A stretch of 22,793 nt of DNA from Desulfobacterales bacterium HSG17 (GTDB lineage Bacteria; Desulfobacterota; Desulfobacteria; Desulfobacterales; Desulfococcaceae): assembly GCA_030377945.1 (NCBI GenBank), contig JAUCGD010000038.1, positions 1-22,793 on the forward strand, written 5' to 3'. Below the pieces are notes generated by a model that was not told the origin of the DNA, searched no databases, and saw only the letters and a program-made list of their open reading frames with translations. The position numbers and the translations under genes are program-made. Shown here one piece after another: positions 16,501 through 22,793 of this stretch. How positions within the stretch are numbered: position 1 is the stretch's first letter; each line of letters starts with the position of its first letter.

Positions 16501-17758
16501 AGCCGACCTTACAATCACCCGTAGGTACGGGGGGACTGGTTTAGGGACAACGATTTCAAAAAAGCTGGTTGAATTAATGGGTGGTGAAATTGGATTTGAA
16601 AGTGTGGAAAATCAAGGGACCACTTTTCAGTTTGGCATTCCATTAATACCCGCTCAAATGGAAAGCCAAAGCATATACAGCCAAAAAGTTGCACCTGGCT
16701 CAGAGCGGTGTTTCGATATCTTGGTGGCTGAGGATATTGAAATGAATATAGACCTGATCACTACTCGCCTTAGAATGGAAGGCCATGAAGTCACTGTGGC
16801 CAGGGATGGTCAAAAAACCATTAACGAATACAACCGCCATACGTTCGATATCATCCTTTTGGACATGCGGATGCCTGTAAAAAGTGGAATGGAGGTCGCA
16901 ACTGAGATTCGTTCCCTTGAAAGGCAAAATCAAACATATACACCCATCATTGCGGTCACTGCCAATGTCATGAAAACAGAGATCCAGGAATATTTGAGAT
17001 GCGGCATAGATGCGGTCGTGGATAAGCCATTGGATTTTGATAAACTCTTTGTCCTGATGGAAAAGCATGTTCCTCCAAAAAGGGGAAAAAGCAAAATTAA
17101 TTTAAAATCAACGAGCCATACAGCGCAAGAAGAACCACAGTTCAATGAAATTGAGGGGATCAATACCCAAAAAGGGATTATCCAATGGAAGGACCCGAAG
17201 GCTTATCGGAAAGCATTGCTCGATTTTAAAACCACGTACCACGATTTTGGGAAACAGATCACCTCCTGCGTTGCAAAAAATGACCATGATCAAATCGTTT
17301 ATCTGGCTCACTCTCTCAAAGGGATTGCTGGAAATCTTGCCATGGAAGAAGCCTACAATGAAGCGGTTCGTTTTCATGATGCCGTCAGTCATCAAAAAAG
17401 CATCCCGATTTTAGAACTTCTCAAGCCGTTGGAAGTTGCTTTGAAACAAGTTTTTTTGGCCATCACCCAGCTTGAGGCATCAGTAGACGAAAATGATCAA
17501 GCGATAGGCCAAAAAAATCCCCAAGCAATTAACCTTCATGAACTGAAACAATTGTTTGTTGAATTGATTCAGTCCTTTAATTCATACGACCCGAGTCAAT
17601 CAGAACCTATAATTGAAAAAATATCCTCATTGATTTCAAAGGATAAAATGGCCCAACTCCATAAAGCATTAGCCGCTTTTGATTTTGACAGCGCTAAATC
17701 AGAAGCCATTAAATTGGCCCAAGAACTAAAAATAAAAATAGGAAAAACCGATGGCTGA
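13556..17758 (+). CDS. Kinase E: dCache-like/PAS/PAS/GAF hybrid kinase with REC and HPt
   Basis: This 1400-residue hybrid kinase has a membrane helix (about 8-30), a large extracytoplasmic region (about 33-315) with a double-Cache look (the strand motif DKQGNEVIRIN near 113-123), and a second helix (about 322-341). Cytoplasmic domains follow: PAS1 (about 359-478), a short coiled coil, PAS2 (about 503-617, NifL-like, with NPRILKSGK), GAF (about 628-790, with GLWGWVL near 705), HisKA H816, HATPase (DTGIGI, GGTGLGTTIS), receiver D1103/K1157, HPt H1252 (AHSLKGIAGN) and the C-terminal tail. The Cache-type domain suggests binding of a small extracellular ligand; PAS and GAF may add redox or nucleotide sensing. 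Its TGA stop overlaps the ATG of the HD-GYP gene (ATGGCTGA), so the two are almost certainly co-translated and likely a cognate pair. Confidence 0.93.
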   Translation: MRINPKTITAFLKVFFPFLGIYFLLTEFVIFHEKQIHIEKIKFIEQKIVNSEKQLFEYSIASHLTDVRFIAKLVDLNHHLVLGEPISPHSALAKSLLAFGTSRKHFEHIRILDKQGNEVIRINQTPLGFQLVEASELQSKKSRPYFTKALRGHDEVYISKFDLNVEHGRIEEPYKPMIRFSAPTFDETHQQSGVVVLNFRGKPLLKRLKRASQTTQSSLFIVNSDGYWLLGPNPEDEWGFLFPHRQKSSFKKTHPGAWDEIIAYQNGQTTKARGLFTFATIDPLGGNPDLADNLPKGEYEETWTIISQVPNSKLTPHWWGKVQLLNSIFFICFSLILYYLTQEKTVQTELNKALVESGRKLQSITDSVQDAIIMIDGQDTIHYWSPAAALMFGYQDQEILHEKLHDLIVPEDQKELIQKPMEHFAKTGEGPIVFTLREITAIRKDESSFPAELSVSAFKNDGIWFAVGSVRDISSRKNVEKQLQKMNEELEIRVHERTAEIQILYQAIEQSPASVIITDAQGNIEYVNPWFTQTSGYKKDEVFGRNPRILKSGKHPTSIYKNLWDTITKGENWQGELVNKKKNGDLYWEHVSVSPIKNSETKITHYVAVQEDISQRKQAEELLKFESEFNEALAQLAHKIISANTIEEISTIVLATATRFLQSPYGFVAYIDEQNGHLVLPALTNEVMKACQINSQKPIFQKFSGLWGWVLENKKHLLTNDPVNDQRYNGVPDGHVPIRRFISTPAVVEDVALGQIALANKNEDYTENDLILLNRINNLYAIAIHRKRIEQHLLHEKERAVAANQAKSAFLANMSHEIRTPMNAIIGFLELCLDGGDLSVKQVRHITIAHHSAHSLLNILNDILDISKLESEKIELETEAFELAKVIFDIQSTLMGKAVEKGLDLRIRIEPGVPSFIKGDSYRLRQILMNIVGNAIKFTEEGSVEICARSSGDNSQLCFSVADTGIGISPTQQKTIFEPFSQADLTITRRYGGTGLGTTISKKLVELMGGEIGFESVENQGTTFQFGIPLIPAQMESQSIYSQKVAPGSERCFDILVAEDIEMNIDLITTRLRMEGHEVTVARDGQKTINEYNRHTFDIILLDMRMPVKSGMEVATEIRSLERQNQTYTPIIAVTANVMKTEIQEYLRCGIDAVVDKPLDFDKLFVLMEKHVPPKRGKSKINLKSTSHTAQEEPQFNEIEGINTQKGIIQWKDPKAYRKALLDFKTTYHDFGKQITSCVAKNDHDQIVYLAHSLKGIAGNLAMEEAYNEAVRFHDAVSHQKSIPILELLKPLEVALKQVFLAITQLEASVDENDQAIGQKNPQAINLHELKQLFVELIQSFNSYDPSQSEPIIEKISSLISKDKMAQLHKALAAFDFDSAKSEAIKLAQELKIKIGKTDG

Positions 17759-18803
17759 AAAACTGTGGAAAATACTTGTGGTGGATGATGAACCCAACAA
17801 TTTAAGCTTTTTACGCCAAATTTTAATGGAAACCTATGATTTGGCTTTTGCCCCGAGTGGAATAAAAGCTCTGGAAATTATAGAAAAGGTAAATCCGGAT
17901 CTTGTTCTTCTCGACATCATGATGCCGAAGATGGATGGGTATGAGACCTGCCGGCGGCTTAAAGCCAATCCACAAACAGCCAAAATACCCGTTATATTTG
18001 TAACTGCCATGAGTGAAGTGGATGATGAAAGTTATGGTTTTGATGTGGGGTGTGTGGATTATATTACAAAACCTTTATCTCCACCCATCGTCCATGCTCG
18101 GGTGGGAACCCATTTGACCTTGTTTGATCAGCAACTGGCGTGTGAAAAATTGGTGGCACAGCGCACGAAACAGCTGGAATCCAGCCACTCCGCCGCCATT
18201 CATATGCTGGGGGAAGCCGGTCATTACAATGACACAGACACTGGTGTGCATATTTGGCGTATGGCGGATTATTCTGCCGCCATTGCCCGTTGCTACGGGT
18301 GGCATGTGGAGAAAACCCATTTTTTGGAGCTGGCTGCACCTATGCACGATACCGGGAAGATCGGGATACCGGATTCAATTCTCAAAAAACCTGGAAAACT
18401 GGATACCTCGGAGTGGCAGCGGATGCGCACGCACAGCTATATCGGGTATAAAATTTTAAAGAAAAGTGATTCTCCTATTTTCACGATGGCAGCTGAAGTC
18501 ACATATTTCCACCATGAAAAATGGGATGGCACCGGGTACCCAAGGCAGCTAAAAGCAGATCAAATACCTGAGAGTGCCAGAATTGTGGCCATTGCCGATG
18601 TTTTTGACGCCTTGACGATGAAGCGGCCCTATAAAGAAGAATGGCCCTTTGATGAAGCTTTTTCAGAAATCAGAAACAGTGCGGGAACCCATTTCGACCC
18701 TACCCTGGTGGACTGTTTTTGCTCCATCAAAGACGAAATCACGGGGATAAAAGAAAAATGGACAGAAAATGAGACCGATTTCACTTCAGCGACGTCTATT
18801 TGA
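17751..18803 (+). CDS. REC-HD-GYP response regulator, c-di-GMP phosphodiesterase
   Basis: This 350-residue RpfG-like response regulator should hydrolyse cyclic di-GMP in the cytoplasm. The receiver (about 6-122) has D12/D13, acceptor D55 and K107. The HD-GYP domain (about 145-345) keeps the expected metal-site residues: H167, H199/D200 in MHDTGKIGIPD, H228, H254/H255 with the GYP signature HHEKWDGTGYP, and D283. Catalysis therefore looks intact. The start ATG lies inside the end of kinase E (8-bp overlap), with GGAAAA at 17741-17746 as a likely ribosome binding site. It is the only stand-alone response regulator with an output domain in the window, so it is the best candidate target for the HPt domains of the neighbouring kinases. 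Partner specificity is inference. Confidence 0.95.
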   Translation: MAEKLWKILVVDDEPNNLSFLRQILMETYDLAFAPSGIKALEIIEKVNPDLVLLDIMMPKMDGYETCRRLKANPQTAKIPVIFVTAMSEVDDESYGFDVGCVDYITKPLSPPIVHARVGTHLTLFDQQLACEKLVAQRTKQLESSHSAAIHMLGEAGHYNDTDTGVHIWRMADYSAAIARCYGWHVEKTHFLELAAPMHDTGKIGIPDSILKKPGKLDTSEWQRMRTHSYIGYKILKKSDSPIFTMAAEVTYFHHEKWDGTGYPRQLKADQIPESARIVAIADVFDALTMKRPYKEEWPFDEAFSEIRNSAGTHFDPTLVDCFCSIKDEITGIKEKWTENETDFTSATSI

Positions 18804-18816
18804 TGGTGAATATGGT

Positions 18817-18832
18817 TCTGAATATGTTCAGA
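18817..18832. promoter_or_regulatory. Inverted repeat TCTGAA-N4-TTCAGA upstream of the diguanylate cyclase
   Basis: Six-base arms separated by four bases lie in the 102-bp gap between the HD-GYP and GGDEF genes. A second palindrome, GCATATGC, sits at 18869-18876. A weak promoter (TTGATT at 18848-18853 with TATGCT at 18872-18877) could overlap the latter. These elements suggest that the cyclase may be expressed separately from the phosphodiesterase. No regulator is identified and the motifs are short. Confidence 0.25.
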
Positions 18833-18905
18833 CACGTCATGGTTGTGTTGATTTCAAAACCGGCTTACGCATATGCTTATATGATGTATTAACAAAGGAA
18901 AATAA

Positions 18906-20114
18906 ATGACCAAGGATTCTACGAACCATAATAAACACTCCCACTGGATGAATTTCCATATATATGGCCTATTGGCTTCCATTATTCTTGTTACCATCGG
19001 GATCCATTATTTCCTGACCTCTTATATTCATCCCCAGTTTCTTAAGGAGTTAATCCATATTACCGAGAAGGAGGCTGTAAGAACGGGTAAGCATATGAAA
19101 AAATTTGTTCTTGATGACTATGTGGATGGACAGATCCATATCTCAGGTCAAACATCGACATTTTTAAAAGAATGCATCCGCAATTTTGATTTATGGAAAA
19201 TTAAAATCTTTTCCGACACCGGAGAAACGATTTATTCCACATCAGCCAAAGATATAGGGAAAATCAATACGCATGATTATTTTCACAATATTGTGGCCAA
19301 GGGCACTCCATATTCAAAATTAGTCAAAAAAGATACTAAAACATTGGAAGGCATCTTGGTTTATAATGATATCGTGGAAACTTATTTTCCCATGATACTG
19401 AGGGGTCAATTTGTGGGAGCATTTGAATTCTATTATGATATTACTACCCGCCGAAAATCCATGGACAACCTGGTCAAGAAATTTAGCACCATGTCTTATG
19501 CATTAACCCTTCTGATTATTTCAGGAGTTTTGTTCACCACTTTTCTGGTTCGAAGAGGAACGAAGGAAAGACGGCGGTTTGAAAATGCCCTCGTAGCAAT
19601 GGCAATCAAAGATAGATTGACAGGTATTTATAATCGCCATGGTTTTGAAGAGCTAGCGCAAGGAGAGTATGAAAAAGGCAAACGTTATCAACGAAATTCA
19701 TGTATTATTCTTTTTGACTTGGATCATTTTAAAAAAGTGAATGATACCTACGGACATCAAGCAGGAGATCATGTGCTATCTTCAATCGCTCAAAAGTGCC
19801 TTGCTGGCTTAAGAAACAGTGATATTTTCGGCCGTTATGGAGGGGAGGAATTTATCATCTTTTTACCAGAAACAGATTGTGATGGCGGCATGGAAACTGC
19901 TGAAAAAATAAGGCAATCAATAGCATCCCAAGCCATTCCAACGGATCAGGGAGATCTGGATATTACAATCAGCATGGGGTTGTCTTGTTATACACCCCAA
20001 AAACCACTGTCTGTTGATGAACTGATCAAGCAGGCAGACGATGCACTCTACCAAGCAAAAGAAAATGGACGGAATCAGCTTGTCAGTTTTCAACAAAAGA
20101 TCGGAAACAGTTAA
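18906..20114 (+). CDS. Membrane-anchored diguanylate cyclase (GGDEF) with a kinase-A-type sensor
   Basis: This 402-residue enzyme should make cyclic di-GMP from two GTP. Membrane helices at about 17-38 and 197-216 enclose an extracytoplasmic domain of about 155 residues. It is paralogous to the sensor of kinase A: both share the order IG-INT-DY--NIVA-G, then ETY-P, then GAFE-YYD-T. The GGDEF domain (about 230-395) keeps the metal-binding D271 in DLDHFK and the active site GGEEF at 312-316. R303-N-S-D306 lies five residues before it, the classical position of the inhibitory I-site, so product feedback is expected. AAAGGAA (18894-18900) is a good ribosome binding site, five bases before the ATG. 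Sitting just after a phosphodiesterase gene, it forms an opposing make/break pair for the same second messenger. Confidence 0.95.
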   Translation: MTKDSTNHNKHSHWMNFHIYGLLASIILVTIGIHYFLTSYIHPQFLKELIHITEKEAVRTGKHMKKFVLDDYVDGQIHISGQTSTFLKECIRNFDLWKIKIFSDTGETIYSTSAKDIGKINTHDYFHNIVAKGTPYSKLVKKDTKTLEGILVYNDIVETYFPMILRGQFVGAFEFYYDITTRRKSMDNLVKKFSTMSYALTLLIISGVLFTTFLVRRGTKERRRFENALVAMAIKDRLTGIYNRHGFEELAQGEYEKGKRYQRNSCIILFDLDHFKKVNDTYGHQAGDHVLSSIAQKCLAGLRNSDIFGRYGGEEFIIFLPETDCDGGMETAEKIRQSIASQAIPTDQGDLDITISMGLSCYTPQKPLSVDELIKQADDALYQAKENGRNQLVSFQQKIGNS

Positions 20115-20122
20115 ACTGTTTC
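20104..20122. other. Perfect hairpin spanning the diguanylate cyclase stop codon
   Basis: GAAACAGT and ACTGTTTC pair as a perfect 8-bp stem, with the TAA stop codon (20112-20114) as the three-base loop. A flanking G-T pair could extend it by one. No U-run follows, so it is not a classical intrinsic terminator. It may stabilise the mRNA 3' end, slow ribosomes at termination, or serve as a DNA operator for the downstream kinase F gene. It is visible in the sequence, but its function is unknown. Confidence 0.4.
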
Positions 20123-20227
20123 TTGATAAAAGAAGAGTGCTGTTCGCAATGAATGGATATTTCATTATTTTGAGATAGGCGCTGAAAATGTATGAAACCA
20201 TCTTGAAAAAATAAAGAGCAATACAAT

Positions 20228-22793
20228 ATGAGCGATATCGATATTCTGATCGTTGGTGACTGCCCGGAAATCATTCTTGGATCAAAACGAATTCTCAACA
20301 CGGCCGGCTATGAGGTTCAAACTGCCGCGTCAGCGGCCGAATGTCTCCAAAAGGCCAACTCTATTGTTCCCGGCTTGATATTATTAGATGTCGCCTTACC
20401 AGATGGAAATGGGATTGATCTTTGCAAGCAAATTAAAAATGAACCAAAATATGAAGATACTTTTATCGTTCTTGTTTCTGGCATTAAAACCCAAAGCCAG
20501 GACCAATATCAAGGATTAGATGCAGGAGCGGATGGTTATATTCTGCGCCCGGTCGATAACCCGACTTTTCTTCTCCATGTACAAAACTTCATTCGCTTTA
20601 GACAACAGAATCTTCAGCTAAAATTGGAAATGAAGCGAAAACTTCAGACACAATCATTAGATGATAGTACCAATTTTCAGGCGGTTTTCAATGCAGCCCC
20701 GATCCCTATGCTCATTCTGGATGAGCAGGCGAAAATACATTCCGCCAATCAAACGGCATTGGAATTATTTCAAAAGGACTTCCAAAACCTTATGGGCCGG
20801 GGCTGCGGTTATTTAATCGACTGCATACATATGGACGCTAAGAATATGGATGATGCTTTCTCGGATGATTGTAACAAGTGCACGATTCGTGATGACATTC
20901 TTAAAGCAGTACAAAAAGGCCGGAACAGCACGCCAGGAGAGACAATCGTTAAACGAAACATTGAAGGAGTTCAACGTAAGTCCTGGTTCCGGTACAGCAT
21001 AAAACCCCTTCGAATGCATAATAAATCCTATGCCATCGTTACTCTGGAGGATATCAGCGAACATAAGCAAATGGAGGTTGAACTACGTTCGGAGGAGAAA
21101 CGTCTTCGTCAAATAGTAAAAAATATGCCCATTATGCTGGATGCTATGGATGAAAATTTTAATATTATTGTATGGAATCAGGAGTGTGAGCGGGTAACCG
21201 GGTATTCCGAAAAAGAAATGAAAAACAACCCAGCCCCTCTGGAAACACTCTATCCTGATTCTGAATATAGACAGCATTTGATTTCTGAATCCACTGATTT
21301 GGGTTTTGATTTTCGAAATAAAGAATATTCGTTGACGTCTAAAAACGGCCAAAAAAAAACGATTTCCTGGTCCAATATCTCCAAAACGGTAAAAATTCCG
21401 GGTTGGCACACATGGGCCGTGGGTGTGGATGTCTCTGAAAAAAAACAACTCCGTGATAGTTTTAATGCCGCCCAGGAAGTTGCCCAAATCGGTTTGTGGG
21501 AGCTGGATATCGTTCAGAATAGTTTGATATGGTCCTCAGGGGTTTTTGCTCTTTTTGAAATGGACCCTGATAAATTTGGTGCTTCCTATGACGCCTTTTT
21601 AGCGGCGATTCATCCGGATGACCGCCAAATGGTAAACGAAGCTTATTCAAAATCCCTTGAAACGAGAGAACCGTATACTGTTTTTCACCGCCTTCAAATG
21701 CAGGATGGCCGTATCAAATATGTCAAGGAAACCTGTTTTACGGAATTTGATACAACCGGTCAACCCCTTCGTTCTACCGGTTTAATCCAAGATGTTAGTG
21801 AACTTAAACTGAGTGAGGAAAGGTTCCGTAGCATTGTTAAGAATGCACCCATTGGTATAGCTGTGGTGGATATTCAAGGGCGCCCTTATATTTCAAATCA
21901 TGTGCTGGAGCAAATGTTAGGCTACACGGCTGAAGAACTCTCTAAAATGCATTTTGTAGAGTTCACCCATCCAGATGATGTCCAAATGGATCTGGAATTA
22001 TTTAATGAAGTGGTCGCTGGGATACGTGATGGTTTTGAGCTGGAAAAGCGCTATCTTCATAAGAATGGTGATACCATTTATGGAAAAGTGAATGTAGTCG
22101 CTATAAAAAACGAGGCCCACCATATCTCAGCAATCCTTGGGATGGTTGAGGACATCACGCACATGAAAAGGCAAAAGGAGGCATTAAAGGAAAAAGAGGA
22201 AAAATACCGATTACTTTTTGAAAATGCCAATGATGCCATTTTTATTCACAAGGGAGAAACGTTCATCGATTGTAATGCCATGACACTTGAGTTGTTTGGT
22301 GCAAAAAGCAAGAATGAAATTCTGGAATATAAAGTTTCTGATATTTCCCCATCCAATCAGCCCAGCGGAAAAGACTCAGGGGAGTTGGCCAAGCATTACA
22401 TTCACAGGGCCATCGAGGGAAAGCCCCAGCGATTTGAATGGAAATCTAAACGGCTGGATGGAACCTTGTTTGATGTGGAAGTGTCCTTAAATCGACTCAA
22501 ATTGCAAAATGATATTTATGTTCAAGCTTTGGTTAGAGATATTACAATTTCTAAAAAGGCCGAGAATCAACTGATTTCGGCCAAAGAGCAGGCAGAGGTC
22601 GCCAATAGAGCCAAAAGCAGTTTTTTAGCCAATGTGAGTCATGAAATCCGAACCCCCATGAACGCCATATTGGGTTTTATTCGATTGGCGATGGATCGTA
22701 AGGGCTTGCCACCAGAGTCCCATTCCCACTTGCAAATCGCCCATAATTCAGCAAAATCCTTGCTGGGTCTAATCAACGACATCCTGGATCTGT
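20228..22793 (+). CDS. Kinase F (partial): divergent REC, five PAS domains, HisKA
   Basis: The ATG at 20228 opens a frame with no stop to the window end (855 codons visible). A weak AAAGAG lies about 9 bases upstream. The N-terminal receiver (about 5-122) keeps acceptor D54 but has G10 where the first acidic-pocket residue is expected and R107 in place of the conserved lysine. Five PAS domains follow, at about 150-280, 292-410, 411-528, 531-650 and 657-780. The first carries C193, C199, C215 and C218 (CX5C, 15 residues, CX2C), reminiscent of Cys-rich PAS domains in Desulfobacterota. HisKA begins near 797 with H804, already inside cassette copy 3, so HATPase, REC and HPt very probably follow beyond the window. 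No membrane helix is seen, so it is probably cytoplasmic, integrating several signals. Confidence 0.9.
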   Translation, partial: MSDIDILIVGDCPEIILGSKRILNTAGYEVQTAASAAECLQKANSIVPGLILLDVALPDGNGIDLCKQIKNEPKYEDTFIVLVSGIKTQSQDQYQGLDAGADGYILRPVDNPTFLLHVQNFIRFRQQNLQLKLEMKRKLQTQSLDDSTNFQAVFNAAPIPMLILDEQAKIHSANQTALELFQKDFQNLMGRGCGYLIDCIHMDAKNMDDAFSDDCNKCTIRDDILKAVQKGRNSTPGETIVKRNIEGVQRKSWFRYSIKPLRMHNKSYAIVTLEDISEHKQMEVELRSEEKRLRQIVKNMPIMLDAMDENFNIIVWNQECERVTGYSEKEMKNNPAPLETLYPDSEYRQHLISESTDLGFDFRNKEYSLTSKNGQKKTISWSNISKTVKIPGWHTWAVGVDVSEKKQLRDSFNAAQEVAQIGLWELDIVQNSLIWSSGVFALFEMDPDKFGASYDAFLAAIHPDDRQMVNEAYSKSLETREPYTVFHRLQMQDGRIKYVKETCFTEFDTTGQPLRSTGLIQDVSELKLSEERFRSIVKNAPIGIAVVDIQGRPYISNHVLEQMLGYTAEELSKMHFVEFTHPDDVQMDLELFNEVVAGIRDGFELEKRYLHKNGDTIYGKVNVVAIKNEAHHISAILGMVEDITHMKRQKEALKEKEEKYRLLFENANDAIFIHKGETFIDCNAMTLELFGAKSKNEILEYKVSDISPSNQPSGKDSGELAKHYIHRAIEGKPQRFEWKSKRLDGTLFDVEVSLNRLKLQNDIYVQALVRDITISKKAENQLISAKEQAEVANRAKSSFLANVSHEIRTPMNAILGFIRLAMDRKGLPPESHSHLQIAHNSAKSLLGLINDILDL
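22570..22793 (+). repeat. Output-module cassette, copy 3 (in kinase F, cut by the window end)
   Basis: From 22570 to the window end the sequence matches 8785-9008 with one difference (C at 22666, T at 8881). From 22628 it matches 1628-1793 with no difference seen. The left edge shared with copy 2 lies 58 bp upstream of the edge shared with copy 1. The upstream PAS region has no close nucleotide match to the other kinases. The window, and possibly the contig, ends inside this repeat. Confidence 0.93.

Noticed and set aside
18804..18905. Intrinsic terminator after the HD-GYP gene
   Set aside because: The only hairpin-like repeat (18817-18832) has short arms and no T-run after it.
20188..20214. 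Eight-codon leader peptide (MYETILKK) before kinase F
   Set aside because: It has a weak AGGCG-like site upstream and no regulatory codon run or attenuator structure. It is too short to support.

Overview
The window looks like a chromosomal signalling island from a Gram-negative bacterium. The AT-leaning base composition, the very large PAS-rich hybrid kinases with C-terminal HPt domains, and their mixing with c-di-GMP enzymes recall sulfate-reducing Desulfobacterota (Desulfobacteraceae-like). That placement is inference; no taxonomic marker gene is present. All eight genes lie on the + strand. No transposase, integrase, tRNA, rRNA or CRISPR array was seen.

Layout. 1-388: non-coding leader with a palindrome and a helically phased direct repeat. 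389-3004: membrane-bound hybrid histidine kinase A, cut short inside its HPt domain by an in-frame TAA; its former C-terminus still reads open to 3391. 3508-7776: kinase B, a periplasmic beta-propeller/Y_Y_Y sensor with two kinase cores flanking a receiver. 7799-10606: soluble kinase C (REC-PAS-HisKA-HATPase-REC-HPt). 10617-13415: kinase D (six-helix membrane domain, PAS, HisKA-HATPase-REC-HPt). 13556-17758: kinase E (dCache-like sensor, two PAS, GAF, HisKA-HATPase-REC-HPt). 17751-18803: REC-HD-GYP c-di-GMP phosphodiesterase, overlapping kinase E by 8 bp. 18906-20114: membrane GGDEF diguanylate cyclase whose sensor domain is a paralogue of that in kinase A. 20228-end: kinase F (divergent REC, five PAS, HisKA), cut by the window edge.

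The most striking structure is a cassette of about 1.74 kb encoding a whole HisKA-HATPase-REC-HPt output module. It is about 99.4% identical at DNA level in kinases A (1628-3367) and C (8843-10582), and a third copy begins in kinase F (22628 on) and runs off the window. Unrelated sensor halves are joined in frame to the same output half. The edges fall just before the H-box and a few codons before the stop. Copy A carries the nonsense mutation, and its 3' flank holds a decayed relic of the start of the gene that follows copy C.

Likely working model (inference): many different inputs (propeller, Cache-like, multi-helix membrane, PAS, GAF) converge through equivalent phosphorelay modules. The only stand-alone output proteins in the window are the REC-HD-GYP phosphodiesterase and the opposing diguanylate cyclase, so local c-di-GMP is the most obvious output. 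No DNA-binding regulator was found.
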